From Aquibacillus koreensis (GTDB lineage Bacteria > Bacillota > Bacilli > Bacillales > Amphibacillaceae), in contig NZ_JAOALK010000014.1 in NCBI RefSeq assembly GCF_025154055.1, forward strand, positions 1 through 64,000: a DNA stretch of 64,000 nt, in the 5' to 3' direction. Position numbers and translations under genes: made by a program. Positions 1 to 8,372 of this stretch are shown one piece after another; within the stretch, counting starts at the first letter, position 1; every line of letters starts with the position of its first letter. The notes below the pieces were generated by a model, which was given only the letters and a program-made list of their open reading frames with translations, searched no databases and had not been told where the DNA came from.

Positions 1-26
1 GAAAAATCCGGGTTCTGGGATTTTTC
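1..26. terminator. Hairpin at the window edge
   Basis: A perfect 9-bp inverted repeat (GAAAAATCC / GGATTTTTC) surrounds an 8-nt loop. It could end a transcript entering from outside the window or the ytkL transcript, about 120 nt downstream of the ytkL stop. Direction cannot be decided here. Confidence 0.5.
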
Positions 27-146
27 GTGATTCCTCCTCGGAAAGGGAGCCAATTTCACTTGTGAAGCGGGTCGAGGAATTGCTGCGCAGTATATAGATA
101 CTACGTCATTAGCTAGGATTATTGGTAAAGTGTCTTTTCGAATTAT

Positions 147-827
147 CTATAGTTCTATACCTTCACCTGGATTTAGTGCGATGCCCTTCCCAGGTTTTAC
201 TTTGCTTGCAAATGCGTCCCCGTCTTGTTCAATTAAAGGGAATGTATTGTAGTGAATCGGTACGACTGTTTTTGCTTTCACCCATTCCGCAGCAATTAAT
301 GCATCATCTGGACCCATCGTGAAATTGTCTCCAATAGGTAAGAAAGCAAGATCAATCTCATTCATATCACCAATTAATTTCAAATCAGAGAACAATGCGG
401 TATCACCTGCATGATAAATTGTCTTACCTTCAACAAAAAGTAAAATTCCTGCTGGCATTCCACCATAAATTTTATTTCCATCCTCATCTACAAACATGGA
501 ACCGTGAAAAGCTGGTGTTAGTTTCACTTTTCCAAACTCAAATTGATGTGCACCACCTATATGCATCGGATGTGTATGTAGCCCTCTTGATTCTAAATAG
601 ACTGCAAGTTCATTTGGTGCCACTACAAGGGAATTATTTTTTTGGGCAATATCTATCGTGTCACCAACGTGATCGTTATGTCCATGTGTAAGTAATATAA
701 CATCTGGTTTTACATCATCTACTTCTAAATCACATGTACCGTTACCAGTAATAAACGGGTCAATAAGAATATTATGTGTTTTTGTTTGCACTTGCACGAC
801 GGATTGTCCATGAAAGGATACTTTCAT
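147..827 (-). CDS. ytkL: UPF0173 metal-dependent hydrolase YtkL
   Basis: This is a 226-residue cytosolic metallo-beta-lactamase-fold hydrolase of the UPF0173/YtkL family; the natural substrate is not established. The metal-binding signature [10 protein letters not shown] (HxHxDH) is near residue 50, further metal ligands are expected in YHAGD and in PIHYNTFP near the C terminus, and the length equals the family norm. An in-frame GTG lies 12 nt upstream, but AAGGAG sits directly against it, so ATG at 827 (protein MKVSFHGQS) is preferred; it also matches the B. subtilis start. The gene is downstream of the aminopropyltransferase gene on the same strand, separated by a possible terminator. Confidence 0.93.
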   Translation of the reverse strand: MKVSFHGQSVVQVQTKTHNILIDPFITGNGTCDLEVDDVKPDVILLTHGHNDHVGDTIDIAQKNNSLVVAPNELAVYLESRGLHTHPMHIGGAHQFEFGKVKLTPAFHGSMFVDEDGNKIYGGMPAGILLFVEGKTIYHAGDTALFSDLKLIGDMNEIDLAFLPIGDNFTMGPDDALIAAEWVKAKTVVPIHYNTFPLIEQDGDAFASKVKPGKGIALNPGEGIEL

Positions 828-844
828 TTTAACGCTCACTCCTT

Positions 845-912
845 AAAAACTTTGTTATTCATTAATCTATACCCATTTTGAACTTTTTTAAAATAGATAG
901 CACAAAGTTTTT
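845..912 (-). terminator. Long-range inverted repeat between two genes
   Basis: AAAAACTTTGT (845-855) and ACAAAGTTTTT (902-912) are perfect 11-bp complements separated by 46 nt. The repeat lies just after the aminopropyltransferase stop and before ytkL. It may terminate or attenuate, but the loop is long, so confidence is low. Confidence 0.35.
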
Positions 913-932
913 CGCAAGCGATGCAATGAGAG

Positions 933-2483
933 TTAATAATTTTCCCAAGACTTTTCATATAATTGAATTAAGATAGGATCAATTAACGTATTCGGACGCA
1001 ACTTCACTTCATCTTCATTTTGATCGAGAATATGCTCTCCTTCATCTTTTCCAAATGTAGCAAGACTAGGTAGCAGATCTGTTGTTAAAAAGCGGGTGGG
1101 AACAGCTATTTCTAAATCAGGAAGATTAATAGGATCACGACTAGCAAATACGAAACCCCAGTTCCCAAAACTAGGAACATCCACATGAAGGTTTTCCGTA
1201 TATAAGCCTGTGGATGCTACAGTGGTCGAGATGGTCCAGTAAACTTCCCTGGCAAATACGGGACTGGTCGCTTGGATCATCATTGCTCCACCAGGAACTA
1301 AATGATTTCGTGCTAAGGAATAAAACTCTTTCGTATAAAGCTTGTTTAAACTTTCATCATTTGGGTCTGGTAAATCAACAATAATCACATCAAACCACTC
1401 GTCAGTTTCTTCCAAAAATTGAAAAGCATCTTGATTGATAACCTCTACTTTTTTATTTTTTATTGCGCCTTCGTTCAATTCTAATAAGTATGGATGGTTG
1501 TTTGCTAGGTCCACAACCGCAGGGTCTAGATCAACGAGTGTAATGTTCTTCACATCTTCATACTTTAACAATTCTTTAACAGCAAGACCATCTCCGCCTC
1601 CTAACACAAGCACATTGTCATGTTCGTCTGCAAGTGCCATAGGTGGATGGACCAACACTTCATGGTAACGATATTCATCAATGGAACTTAACTGTAAACC
1701 GCCATTTAAGTATAAGCGTACGTCGTCTTTATCTCGGGTAAGTATTATTTTTTGGTACTCACTTTCTTCCATATGAATGATAGGGTCTTTATATAGTTTC
1801 TGCTCAAAGGTTAAAGCCATTGCTTCTCCAAATAACAAGCCAGCTAGTAAAAGGATACCGATCATTCCCCCGACAAAGAAATGACGCGTTACCCTTCTAA
1901 TTTCTTTTCTAAATAACCAAATGACCACGAGTGCAACAGAGAGATTAATTAATCCTACTAGAAAAGCGGTTTTGACAATGCCTAGTTGTGGTCTAAGTAA
2001 AAATACAAATAGTAACCCACCTATTAATCCTCCCGCATAATCAGAGAAAAGCACACGAGCTGTACTTCGATTCAATGAAACACCAATTTCATTTGCTTTT
2101 CTAATTAGAATAGGTAACTCTACTCCTGTAAGAGCACCAACGGTTAATGTAACGCCGTATAAAAATAGTGCATCTGTACCTGAAGGCGAAAAAGCAGTAA
2201 AGCCAAACATGAGAAAACTAGAAAATCCACCTATTAACGCTACCATAAATTCGATATATACAAAGGACAACACTAGATTTTTTGTAACCTTTTCACTTAA
2301 GCTAGCACCAATCCCCATACCTGTAAGAAACAAGGAAATCGTGAGTGTGTATTGTTTAACACCGTCCCCTAATATGTAAGAGCCTAAAGCACCAAATAAA
2401 ACTTCAAAGATGATTCCACAAATGGAAACAATACCTGATGCCCAATAGATAAAATGACTTTGTTTTATTTTTGCTTGATCCAA
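933..2483 (-). CDS. Membrane-anchored spermidine-synthase-like aminopropyltransferase
   Basis: The 516-residue protein has about seven hydrophobic segments in residues 12-223, then a soluble Rossmann-fold domain of the spermidine/spermine synthase family (about 230-480). The nucleotide-binding motif GGGDG is at 295-299, an acidic strand end VDLDP near 317, and DLPDP at 370-374 where soluble SpeE enzymes usually carry D-S/T-D-P. The family transfers aminopropyl groups from decarboxylated AdoMet to amines; the acceptor of this membrane-bound form is unknown and no speD (AdoMet decarboxylase) is nearby. It starts at TTG, 8 nt after CGGAGTG. It follows the DUF350 gene in the sigma-W cluster, but a terminator-like hairpin lies between them, so it may be expressed at a lower level or separately. 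Confidence 0.85.
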   Translation of the reverse strand: MDQAKIKQSHFIYWASGIVSICGIIFEVLFGALGSYILGDGVKQYTLTISLFLTGMGIGASLSEKVTKNLVLSFVYIEFMVALIGGFSSFLMFGFTAFSPSGTDALFLYGVTLTVGALTGVELPILIRKANEIGVSLNRSTARVLFSDYAGGLIGGLLFVFLLRPQLGIVKTAFLVGLINLSVALVVIWLFRKEIRRVTRHFFVGGMIGILLLAGLLFGEAMALTFEQKLYKDPIIHMEESEYQKIILTRDKDDVRLYLNGGLQLSSIDEYRYHEVLVHPPMALADEHDNVLVLGGGDGLAVKELLKYEDVKNITLVDLDPAVVDLANNHPYLLELNEGAIKNKKVEVINQDAFQFLEETDEWFDVIIVDLPDPNDESLNKLYTKEFYSLARNHLVPGGAMMIQATSPVFAREVYWTISTTVASTGLYTENLHVDVPSFGNWGFVFASRDPINLPDLEIAVPTRFLTTDLLPSLATFGKDEGEHILDQNEDEVKLRPNTLIDPILIQLYEKSWENY

Positions 2484-2529
2484 TCTGTATCACTCCGTTA
2501 TTTATACTACATACAATTTTTAAACTTAG

Positions 2530-2571
2530 AAAAAACAAAAATCAAGGCCTGACCCATCTATGAGCCAGACC
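2530..2571 (-). terminator. Terminator between DUF350 and aminopropyltransferase genes
   Basis: Read on the minus strand, a 10-12 bp stem (allowing G-U pairs; arms 2560-2571 and 2546-2557) is followed by a T-rich run. It splits the cluster between two same-strand genes, suggesting attenuation or an internal transcript end. Confidence 0.65.
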
Positions 2572-2591
2572 CGTACCATTGGAGCTTATCT

Positions 2592-2993
2592 TTATGTAAT
2601 AGATGCACCAATAACGAAGGCTAAACCTATCGATACAGCCATTGTTACGATACCAACTGCAATGTTGTTTTCTTTTATTTTCTCTTCCACAGAGAACTTT
2701 CTTGTAAATGCTTCAAATAACAAATATGCAATCATTTGTAGCACCACACCATACGCTCCCCATATAAGTGTTTCCCAAATATTAATGCTGTTATAAATGG
2801 CAAATGATAAGATAATACAAATACCAATTATCTTCCCTGCAATCGATAGAGCAACTGCTTGATTCCCACCTGATATTTCATCCCAATCCTTATATTTTGA
2901 TGTAATTAATTCAAAAATGACTAATCCAATAAATACCACGATAATCGCAATAACAAAATAAATAAATGTTGAAATCATTCCTTCTATTATCAT
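2592..2993 (-). CDS. DUF350 family four-helix membrane protein
   Basis: This 133-residue, strongly hydrophobic protein has four predicted membrane segments, arranged as two similar helical hairpins (about 8-30, 47-65, 75-93, 110-132), as in the DUF350/YjfL family. No enzymatic residues are recognisable. The start ATG follows AGAGGAGG with 7 nt spacing. It begins 15 nt after the DUF4247 lipoprotein gene, so the two are co-transcribed. DUF350 proteins commonly occur beside PspA, DUF4178 and polyamine or amide-ligase enzymes; a role in membrane stress is inferred from this context only. Confidence 0.82.
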   Translation of the reverse strand: MIIEGMISTFIYFVIAIIVVFIGLVIFELITSKYKDWDEISGGNQAVALSIAGKIIGICIILSFAIYNSINIWETLIWGAYGVVLQMIAYLLFEAFTRKFSVEEKIKENNIAVGIVTMAVSIGLAFVIGASIT

Positions 2994-3008
2994 TAAAAAA
3001 ACCTCCTC

Positions 3009-3668
3009 TTATTTTCCGGAACTAGGACCTCCACCGCGAACGGACGACATCCCTCTGTTTGTATTAAATCCACCGTTGTTATAGCTTTTGGAGGATGAGT
3101 AACCTCCATAGCAAGCCCCATTTTTACATGATGAACTACGTTTCTTCCCCCAATCGTCCACATCTAATACTCTATTTAGGATCATGAACGCGAAGAAGGT
3201 ATTCAAATAGTTTGGCTCATAGTTGTCTCGGACAAATTGGTCACTCGCAACTTCAATTAATGTTGTAGCAGCATCTTCATCACTTGGCCTTATAGTCACA
3301 AAGTGATTTGGATAAATGAGTATTTGTTGATTGTCCACTACCTCGCTTGTTTGTTCAGGCTCTATAACCTTAGTTAACAATGAAACAAGCTCTGCAACTT
3401 CAAATTGATTGGTTGCATAAACATTTGCTATACTATCTTCTCCTTTTACAACATCTAACAAATGAAAACTATTGGCTATTAAAGGTTCAATATTATTCGT
3501 GTTGGTAGATTCTATTTGACTGATTAATTCTTCTTTAGAAGGCTCTTGCGGTATGTCTTGTACAGTTACATTGGGTTCTTCTGTTGTACTAAACTCATAC
3601 TCTGAACCACAGGCAGCCAGAATCATTACTAAAAAAAGCATAATGGCACTAACAAATATTTTGTTCAC
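3009..3668 (-). CDS. DUF4247 family lipoprotein
   Basis: A type II signal peptide (charged start, hydrophobic core, lipobox LAAC, lipidated Cys20) anchors this 219-residue protein outside the membrane. The middle (about 60-170) resembles the DUF4247 family. The C-terminal 45 residues are rich in Gly, Ser, Asn and Arg and hold two cysteines (CKNGAC). The start is GTG behind AAAGGGGGAG; the fit of the signal peptide supports it. The gene is 15 nt upstream of DUF350 and downstream of pspA. The function is unknown; by position it could be the outer-face partner of DUF350. Confidence 0.82.
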   Translation of the reverse strand: MNKIFVSAIMLFLVMILAACGSEYEFSTTEEPNVTVQDIPQEPSKEELISQIESTNTNNIEPLIANSFHLLDVVKGEDSIANVYATNQFEVAELVSLLTKVIEPEQTSEVVDNQQILIYPNHFVTIRPSDEDAATTLIEVASDQFVRDNYEPNYLNTFFAFMILNRVLDVDDWGKKRSSSCKNGACYGGYSSSKSYNNGGFNTNRGMSSVRGGGPSSGK

Positions 3669-3723
3669 ATTTCTCCCCCTTTCTAGTAAAACGTATGATT
3701 TACGTAATTGAATAATACTAATA

Positions 3724-3754
3724 AATAAACCCTTGTGTTATACAAGGGTTTATT
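3724..3754 (-). terminator. Hairpin between pspA and lipoprotein gene
   Basis: A perfect 12-bp stem (AATAAACCCTTG and its complement) closes a 7-nt loop. The downstream side on the minus strand is AT-rich but has no clean T tract, so it is either a weak terminator or an mRNA stabiliser that separates expression of DUF4178-pspA from the genes behind them. Confidence 0.6.
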
Positions 3755-3821
3755 AGAGATATAGCTCCTACCCATTTATATGTCTATGGGTCACATTCTA
3801 ACATAATTTGGGTTACTTATC

Positions 3822-4490
3822 TTACTCTTTCCCCATTTTCTTTTTAAGCGCAGCTAACTCATCATCTACACCGTCATTTTCTAAATTATCAAACTCATCG
3901 TCCAATGATTTGCTTGCAGCTGAAAGATCTTCACTTGTATCTGCTTCTGCTTCAAATTGCATCACTTTTTCTTCCATGCGTTCAAAACCACGTTTAGAAT
4001 CATCATTTCCGATAGAAGACATGGTACGATTCATTTTTGTTCTAGTTTTTGCAGATTCTGCACGTGCTTTTAGTGAATCTTTTTTCAACTTCATGTCTTG
4101 ATACTCTTTTTTCATTTCATCTAACTTTGTTCTTAATTGATCTGCATCTGTTTTTGCTCTTTCCCAAGACTCTTTCAAGCTAGTTGCTTGTTGATCTTGC
4201 GTTTTCTTATCTTGTAAAGCTCTTCTTGCTAAGTCTTCATTTCCAGCTTCAATCGCCTTTTCCGCCTGTGCCTGTCTTTTGTCAACTAGCGCTTGTGCAT
4301 CATCATGCTTACGCTTTAGCATTTTTTCATTGGCTATTTGTTTTGCTACTGCACTTTCTACTTCTCTTATATCAGATTCCATTTCTCTCATAAACTGATC
4401 TAACATTTTTACCGGATCTTCTGCTTTATCCAACATTGCATTTAATTCTGATCCCACAACTGTTTTTACACGACTAAAAAATTTAAACAT
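3822..4490 (-). CDS. pspA: PspA/IM30 family phage shock protein A
   Basis: PspA/IM30 proteins are peripheral membrane coiled-coil proteins of the ESCRT-III superfamily that stabilise stressed membranes. This 222-residue copy starts with an amphipathic helix (MFKFFSRVKTVVGSELNAML), followed by the family motif EDPVKMLDQFMREMESDI and a long coiled coil to about residue 155, and ends in an acidic tail. The ATG follows AAGGAGG with good spacing, 15 nt after the DUF4178 gene. In B. subtilis the pspA (ydjF) operon belongs to the sigma-W regulon, which matches the promoter found upstream here. Confidence 0.95.
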   Translation of the reverse strand: MFKFFSRVKTVVGSELNAMLDKAEDPVKMLDQFMREMESDIREVESAVAKQIANEKMLKRKHDDAQALVDKRQAQAEKAIEAGNEDLARRALQDKKTQDQQATSLKESWERAKTDADQLRTKLDEMKKEYQDMKLKKDSLKARAESAKTRTKMNRTMSSIGNDDSKRGFERMEEKVMQFEAEADTSEDLSAASKSLDDEFDNLENDGVDDELAALKKKMGKE

Positions 4491-4505
4491 AAATAATCCT
4501 CCTTA

Positions 4506-5015
4506 TTAATTAGAACCTGCTATTATTTTTAATTCAAATGCTTCTATAGGATAACCATAACTTGCTTCAATCTCGCTACCCCAATGTTCTAAGCTTATAA
4601 AGTGCTCTTCCTCTTCATCACAGTATTCTGCATATTCCATCATTCTACCATTTATATTTTTGCTTCTACCTTCACCAACAACCCTTGCTTCGCCTTCCTC
4701 ATCAAGGTAATAATCTTTTCCTTCATAGGATAGTTTTTTAGGGTATTTTTCTGTTACAGGTAAATGTATGGTTTTGTATATACCTAATTCCAACTCATCA
4801 TCCATTTCAGCTGCTAACCAAATTGTGTTGTTTCCTTCTATTAGTTGATAACTGATCCATTCATATGAGCCTTGTCGATACGTAATTTTCCCTACAACTT
4901 CATAGTCTGATAAGTCATATTCAACAATATCTCCTATTTCTATTGAAAGTGGCGTTCGCTCCTTTACTTCTGGTCTCGTTTCTTTTTTTGAAAAAATTTT
5001 AGAGAATAATCCCAC
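4506..5015 (-). CDS. DUF4178 domain protein, first gene of the stress cluster
   Basis: The 169-residue soluble protein has a basic N terminus and a DUF4178-type beta-rich domain (GDIVEYDLSDYEVVGKITY near 27-46, then a W-containing strand repeat), with acidic patches toward the C terminus. Function unknown. The GTG start lies behind GAGGTG, 31 nt from the predicted sigma-W transcription start. pspA follows after 15 nt. DUF4178 with PspA and DUF350 is a recurring bacterial neighbourhood, so a shared envelope-stress role is likely but inferred. Confidence 0.85.
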   Translation of the reverse strand: MGLFSKIFSKKETRPEVKERTPLSIEIGDIVEYDLSDYEVVGKITYRQGSYEWISYQLIEGNNTIWLAAEMDDELELGIYKTIHLPVTEKYPKKLSYEGKDYYLDEEGEARVVGEGRSKNINGRMMEYAEYCDEEEEHFISLEHWGSEIEASYGYPIEAFELKIIAGSN

Positions 5016-5052
5016 TCATACACCTCTTCTCTGTATATCCCTGTAATAGGAA

Positions 5053-5078
5053 TACGATTGTATTTATAAAACGTTTCA
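5053..5078 (-). promoter_or_regulatory. Sigma-W-type ECF promoter
   Basis: On the minus strand the sequence reads TGAAAC, then exactly 16 nt, then CGTA. This matches the B. subtilis sigma-W consensus (TGAAAC-N16-CGTA) perfectly. It sits about 38 nt before the DUF4178 start codon and would drive DUF4178-pspA and perhaps the following genes. Confidence 0.85.
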
Positions 5079-5237
5079 TTTTTTCTTAAATTTTTTTCTA
5101 TTCTTATCATAACAAACGAAACTATAAATGGAAAAGAACTAAGTACTATTCGATCTTGTCATAACATTTAAATTCTTAAGACACTATATATAAAGTGCGA
5201 CGTAGTTAATTTAGCTATTACGGAATCACTGCTTTCT

Positions 5238-5545
5238 AACGCGTTAAATCAGGGTTCGCTCTCTGACGCGTTCGAATGCACCTCTTACCAACGCGTTAGC
5301 TCAAGGTTCATCCTCAGACGCGTTCGAACGCACCTCTTGCGAACGCGTTAGCTCAGGGTTCGCTCTCTGACGCGTTCGAATGCACCTCTTACCAACGCGT
5401 TAAATCAAGGTTCGCTCTCTGACGCGTTCGAACGCACCTCTTGCGAACGCGTTAGCTCAAGGTTCACTCTCTGACGCGTTCGAATACACCTCTTACGAAC
5501 GTGTTAAATCAAGGTTCATCCTCAGACGCGTTCGAACGCGATAGC
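5238..5545. repeat. Tandem array of 52-bp units with internal inverted repeats
   Basis: Six units begin at 5238, 5290, 5342, 5394, 5446 and 5498 (every start exactly 52 nt apart) with a truncated seventh start near 5535. Each unit carries two ACGCGT palindromes and one TTCGAA. Units alternate between two variants around the second palindrome, giving a 104-bp higher-order period. Where variant B meets the next unit, ACGCGTTCG pairs with CGAACGCGT across a 13-nt loop (for example 5318-5348). The array is clearly richer in GC than its surroundings and lies between the divergent DUF4178 and peptidase genes. No coding frame fits. Confidence 0.93.
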
Positions 5546-5648
5546 TTCATTATAATAAGCAATAATTGCTTCGCATTTTGTATCTACTATGTACTAGTTA
5601 ACATCTCTTCATCAAAAAAATTATGCGATAAACTTTCTGTAGAATCTA

Positions 5649-5680
5649 AATAAGTATACAATACAATAAAGATACTTATT
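5649..5680. promoter_or_regulatory. Inverted repeat upstream of the peptidase gene
   Basis: AATAAGTAT (5649-5657) and ATACTTATT (5672-5680) form a perfect 9-bp dyad with a 14-nt spacer, ending 22 nt before the start codon. It may be an operator or an mRNA hairpin near the ribosome binding site. Confidence 0.4.
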
Positions 5681-5702
5681 CATAGGAAAGGATGAAGCAG
5701 AC

Positions 5703-6791
5703 TTGGAAAGAATAAATAAACTACTAACCTCGATGGCTAACGAAAATGTTGACGCTGTTTTTATAACCTCTAAAGCAAATGTATATTACATAAGTAACTA
5801 TTATACAGATCCACACGAACGGTTAGTTGCAGTCTATATTACTAAAAGTGGGGACACGACACTAATCGTACCTGCAATGGAAAAGGCGGATGCATTAGCC
5901 TCAGGATGGAAAGGTGACATATTAACTTATTCCGATTCAGAAAACCCTTGGGAATTGTTTGCCCAGCATGTAAACAATCACCCACCACTATCAATAGGGA
6001 TAGAAAAAAACCACATGACAGTAGAGCGACAAGAAGCTCTACAAGGAATCTTGCCTAGTTGCCGATTCAAAAACATAAACGAGTTGTTAGCTTCGTTACG
6101 TTTACTTAAAGATCAATCAGAATACAAATTACTAAAACAAGCTGCTCAATTAGCAGACCTCGGAGTGAAAACTGGAATCGAATCCATTGAAGCGGGAAAA
6201 GGTGAGTTAGAAATTGTAGCACAAATTGAATACATCTTGAAACAGCAGGGTATTCGTGATATGTCATTTTCTACTATGGTTTTATCCGGACAAAAAACAG
6301 CATCACCACATGGTACGCCAAGTCTTGATCAAATTAATAGTGGTGATCTCGTTCTTTTTGATCTTGGGGTTGTTTTTGAAGGGTATTGTTCAGATATAAC
6401 ACGAACCGTGGCCTATCAAAGCATTTCACAGAAACAAGAGGATATTTATAATACAGTATTAACAGCGCAACAGAAAGCAATTGATGCAGTGAAAAGTGAT
6501 ACGGATATTGGCTTACTGAATCGAATTGCACGATCACATATCAAAGAAGCGGGATATGGGAATTATTTTACTCACCGTCTTGGCCACGGAATTGGGATAG
6601 ATGTACATGAATATCCTTCCTTAAATTCAAACAATACGTTGAAGATACAGAAAGGTATGAGCTTTACCATTGAACCAGGTATCTATGTTCCCCATATAGG
6701 AGGGGTGAGAATAGAAGATCAAGTCTTTGTAACAAAAGAGGGGCCAGAATTATTAACCAAATACCCAAAAGAACTTCAAATTATTAAATAA
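5703..6791 (+). CDS. Xaa-Pro dipeptidase-type M24 aminopeptidase
   Basis: This 362-residue M24 metallopeptidase (pita-bread fold) cleaves the N-terminal residue from peptides with proline in second position and acts in the cytosol. The N-terminal creatinase-like domain covers about 1-125. The catalytic domain shows the metal ligands in order: DLGVVFEGYCSDITRT (two Asp), HRLGHGIGIDVHE (His), EPGIYVP (Glu) and RIEDQVFV (Glu). Length fits PepQ-type dipeptidases. The start is TTG behind AAAGGATG. It is monocistronic, with the 52-bp array upstream and a strong terminator downstream. Paralogues are common, so no gene symbol is given. Confidence 0.9.
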   Translation: MERINKLLTSMANENVDAVFITSKANVYYISNYYTDPHERLVAVYITKSGDTTLIVPAMEKADALASGWKGDILTYSDSENPWELFAQHVNNHPPLSIGIEKNHMTVERQEALQGILPSCRFKNINELLASLRLLKDQSEYKLLKQAAQLADLGVKTGIESIEAGKGELEIVAQIEYILKQQGIRDMSFSTMVLSGQKTASPHGTPSLDQINSGDLVLFDLGVVFEGYCSDITRTVAYQSISQKQEDIYNTVLTAQQKAIDAVKSDTDIGLLNRIARSHIKEAGYGNYFTHRLGHGIGIDVHEYPSLNSNNTLKIQKGMSFTIEPGIYVPHIGGVRIEDQVFVTKEGPELLTKYPKELQIIK

Positions 6792-6807
6792 AGTTTGAAT
6801 ACAAGCA

Positions 6808-6837
6808 AACTGCCCGCGACTTGGCGGGCAGTTTTTA
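6808..6837 (+). terminator. Terminator after the peptidase gene
   Basis: A 10-bp GC-rich stem (AACTGCCCGC / GCGGGCAGTT) with a 6-nt loop is followed by a T run on the plus strand. It also lies just after the convergent ald gene. Confidence 0.9.
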
Positions 6838-6847
6838 TCTCATTATC

Positions 6848-7963
6848 CTAACGAACTAAGTCTTTAACATTACTATATTCAAGACCATGTGCTTCAGCTA
6901 CTGCTTGATAAGTAACATAACCTTGAAGTGTATTAATCCCTTTTAGTAATGCCTCATTATCTAGACAAGCTTTTTTATACCCTTTGTTAGCTATTTGTAA
7001 AGCATAAGGAATCGTAACATTGGTAAGTCCAATCGTTGATGTTCTTGGAACAGCTCCAGGCATATTTGCCACAGCATAGTGTAATACACCGTGCTTTGTA
7101 TATGTTGGATTATCGTGTGTTGTTATTTTATCCGTAGTTTCAAATATACCACCTTGATCGATAGCAACATCGACAATAACGGATCCTTCCGGCATTGATT
7201 TAACCATTTCCTCCGTGACTAATTTCGGTGCTTTTGCTCCGGGTATAAGTACCGCTCCTATCACAAGGTCGGACTCTCTTAGTGCATCCGCAATCGTAAG
7301 TGGGTTTGACATCAGAGTGTTAATGGAAGACCCAAATATATCATCAAGTTGACGGAGACGCTCTGGGTTCAAGTCAATAATGGTCACATCAGCGCCCAAA
7401 CCAATTGCGACTTTCGCTGCATTTGTACCTACGACACCGCCACCAATGATCGTAACCTTCCCTCTTTTCACACCTGGAATACCCGATAGCAAGATACCTC
7501 TGCCACCTTTTGATTTTTCTAAAAATTGCGCTCCAATTTGAGCAGCCATCCTACCTGCAACTTCACTCATCGGAGTTAACAAAGGCAATGAATAGTTAGG
7601 TAATTGAACTGTTTCATAAGCAATTCCAACTACGTTGTGCTTAATTAAAGCTTCCGTAAGCGCTGGCTCTGGTGCTAAGTGTAAGTATGTAAATAATATT
7701 AATCCATCATGAAAGAACTTATACTCATCTGGTAAAGGCTCTTTTACCTTCATCACCATTTCCTGATTCCAGGCTTCAAAAGCATCATTCACAATAGTTG
7801 CACCAGCTTGCTGGTATTGCTCATCCGTAAAACCGGATCCTAAACCTGCTTCTGTTTCCACAAATACGCTATGTCCAGCTTGCGAAAGGGTAATTACCCC
7901 TGCTGGTGTCATCGCAACACGATTTTCATTGTTCTTTATCTCTTTCGGTATGCCAATATTCAA
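6848..7963 (-). CDS. ald: Alanine dehydrogenase
   Basis: Ald reversibly deaminates L-alanine to pyruvate with NAD+, letting alanine serve as carbon and nitrogen source; in Bacillus it also supports sporulation. The 371-residue protein has the family N terminus ([23 protein letters not shown]), a Rossmann segment ([15 protein letters not shown] near 170-184), and the conserved C-terminal stretch [10 protein letters not shown] and [11 protein letters not shown]. The TTG start follows GGGAGGT at 7 nt. Monocistronic; upstream lie a terminator and a small gene on the same strand. Confidence 0.96.
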   Translation of the reverse strand: MNIGIPKEIKNNENRVAMTPAGVITLSQAGHSVFVETEAGLGSGFTDEQYQQAGATIVNDAFEAWNQEMVMKVKEPLPDEYKFFHDGLILFTYLHLAPEPALTEALIKHNVVGIAYETVQLPNYSLPLLTPMSEVAGRMAAQIGAQFLEKSKGGRGILLSGIPGVKRGKVTIIGGGVVGTNAAKVAIGLGADVTIIDLNPERLRQLDDIFGSSINTLMSNPLTIADALRESDLVIGAVLIPGAKAPKLVTEEMVKSMPEGSVIVDVAIDQGGIFETTDKITTHDNPTYTKHGVLHYAVANMPGAVPRTSTIGLTNVTIPYALQIANKGYKKACLDNEALLKGINTLQGYVTYQAVAEAHGLEYSNVKDLVR

Positions 7964-8046
7964 TTTTTTGACCTCCCTATTTTCTCTATCTATTTCATGT
8001 ACGTATAAAAATATAACATATTTTGACCATTCGTTGTTAAAAATGC

Positions 8047-8092
8047 AAAAGTGGTACCTTCCAATAATAAAATTTGAAGGATACCACTTTTA
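8047..8092 (-). terminator. Terminator between small gene and ald
   Basis: A 14-15 bp stem with one bulge (AAAAGTGGTA...CTTC paired with GAAGG...TACCACTTTT) encloses an AT-rich loop of about 15 nt. On the minus strand it is followed by T runs, so it should end the transcript of the small gene at 8109-8252. Confidence 0.7.
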
Positions 8093-8108
8093 TTCTGTGC
8101 TATCTCTT

Positions 8109-8252
8109 TTATGCTTCGGTTTCGATTTCTCTTTTCCTCGCCTCAACATCATGATCGATAACTCCGCTATGATAGCTTTCTATTAATTGTTGATTTATGA
8201 TTTGATCGCCATCTGTCACCACGCTAGTGTCTAGAAAATTGCTCTTTTTCAC
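8109..8252 (-). CDS. Small protein of 47 residues, unknown
   Basis: An open frame starting GTG, with GGAGGTGAG 5 nt upstream, encodes a 47-residue hydrophilic protein (MKKSNFLDTSVVTDGDQIIN... ending REIETEA). It has no membrane segment or cysteine. The strong ribosome binding site, a terminator directly after the stop, and the otherwise empty 400-bp gap between ald and the universal stress gene support it. The middle (ESYHSGVIDHD) faintly recalls YozQ-like small Bacillus proteins, but I cannot assign a family. Confidence 0.7.
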   Translation of the reverse strand: MKKSNFLDTSVVTDGDQIINQQLIESYHSGVIDHDVEARKREIETEA

Positions 8253-8372
8253 GTCCTCACCTCCATTTTTAGTATGTTCATGTTATTGTAATTAGTTCGA
8301 TGAATTTCTTACCAATTTTGATCAGTTCTCATGATATAATAAGAGTAACCAATTCGAAGGGAGAGTGAGACT

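Noticed and set aside
27-120. Fourth copy of the dispersed element at the left edge
   Set aside because: Only a few short matches (AAAGGGAG, CACTTG, GTCGA) to the other copies; similarity is too weak.
3808-4101. Plus-strand frame opposite pspA
   Set aside because: Ser/Phe-rich shadow of the coiled-coil gene.
5238-5545. CRISPR array
   Set aside because: Units are 52 bp and constant; there are no variable spacers between short repeats and no cas genes.
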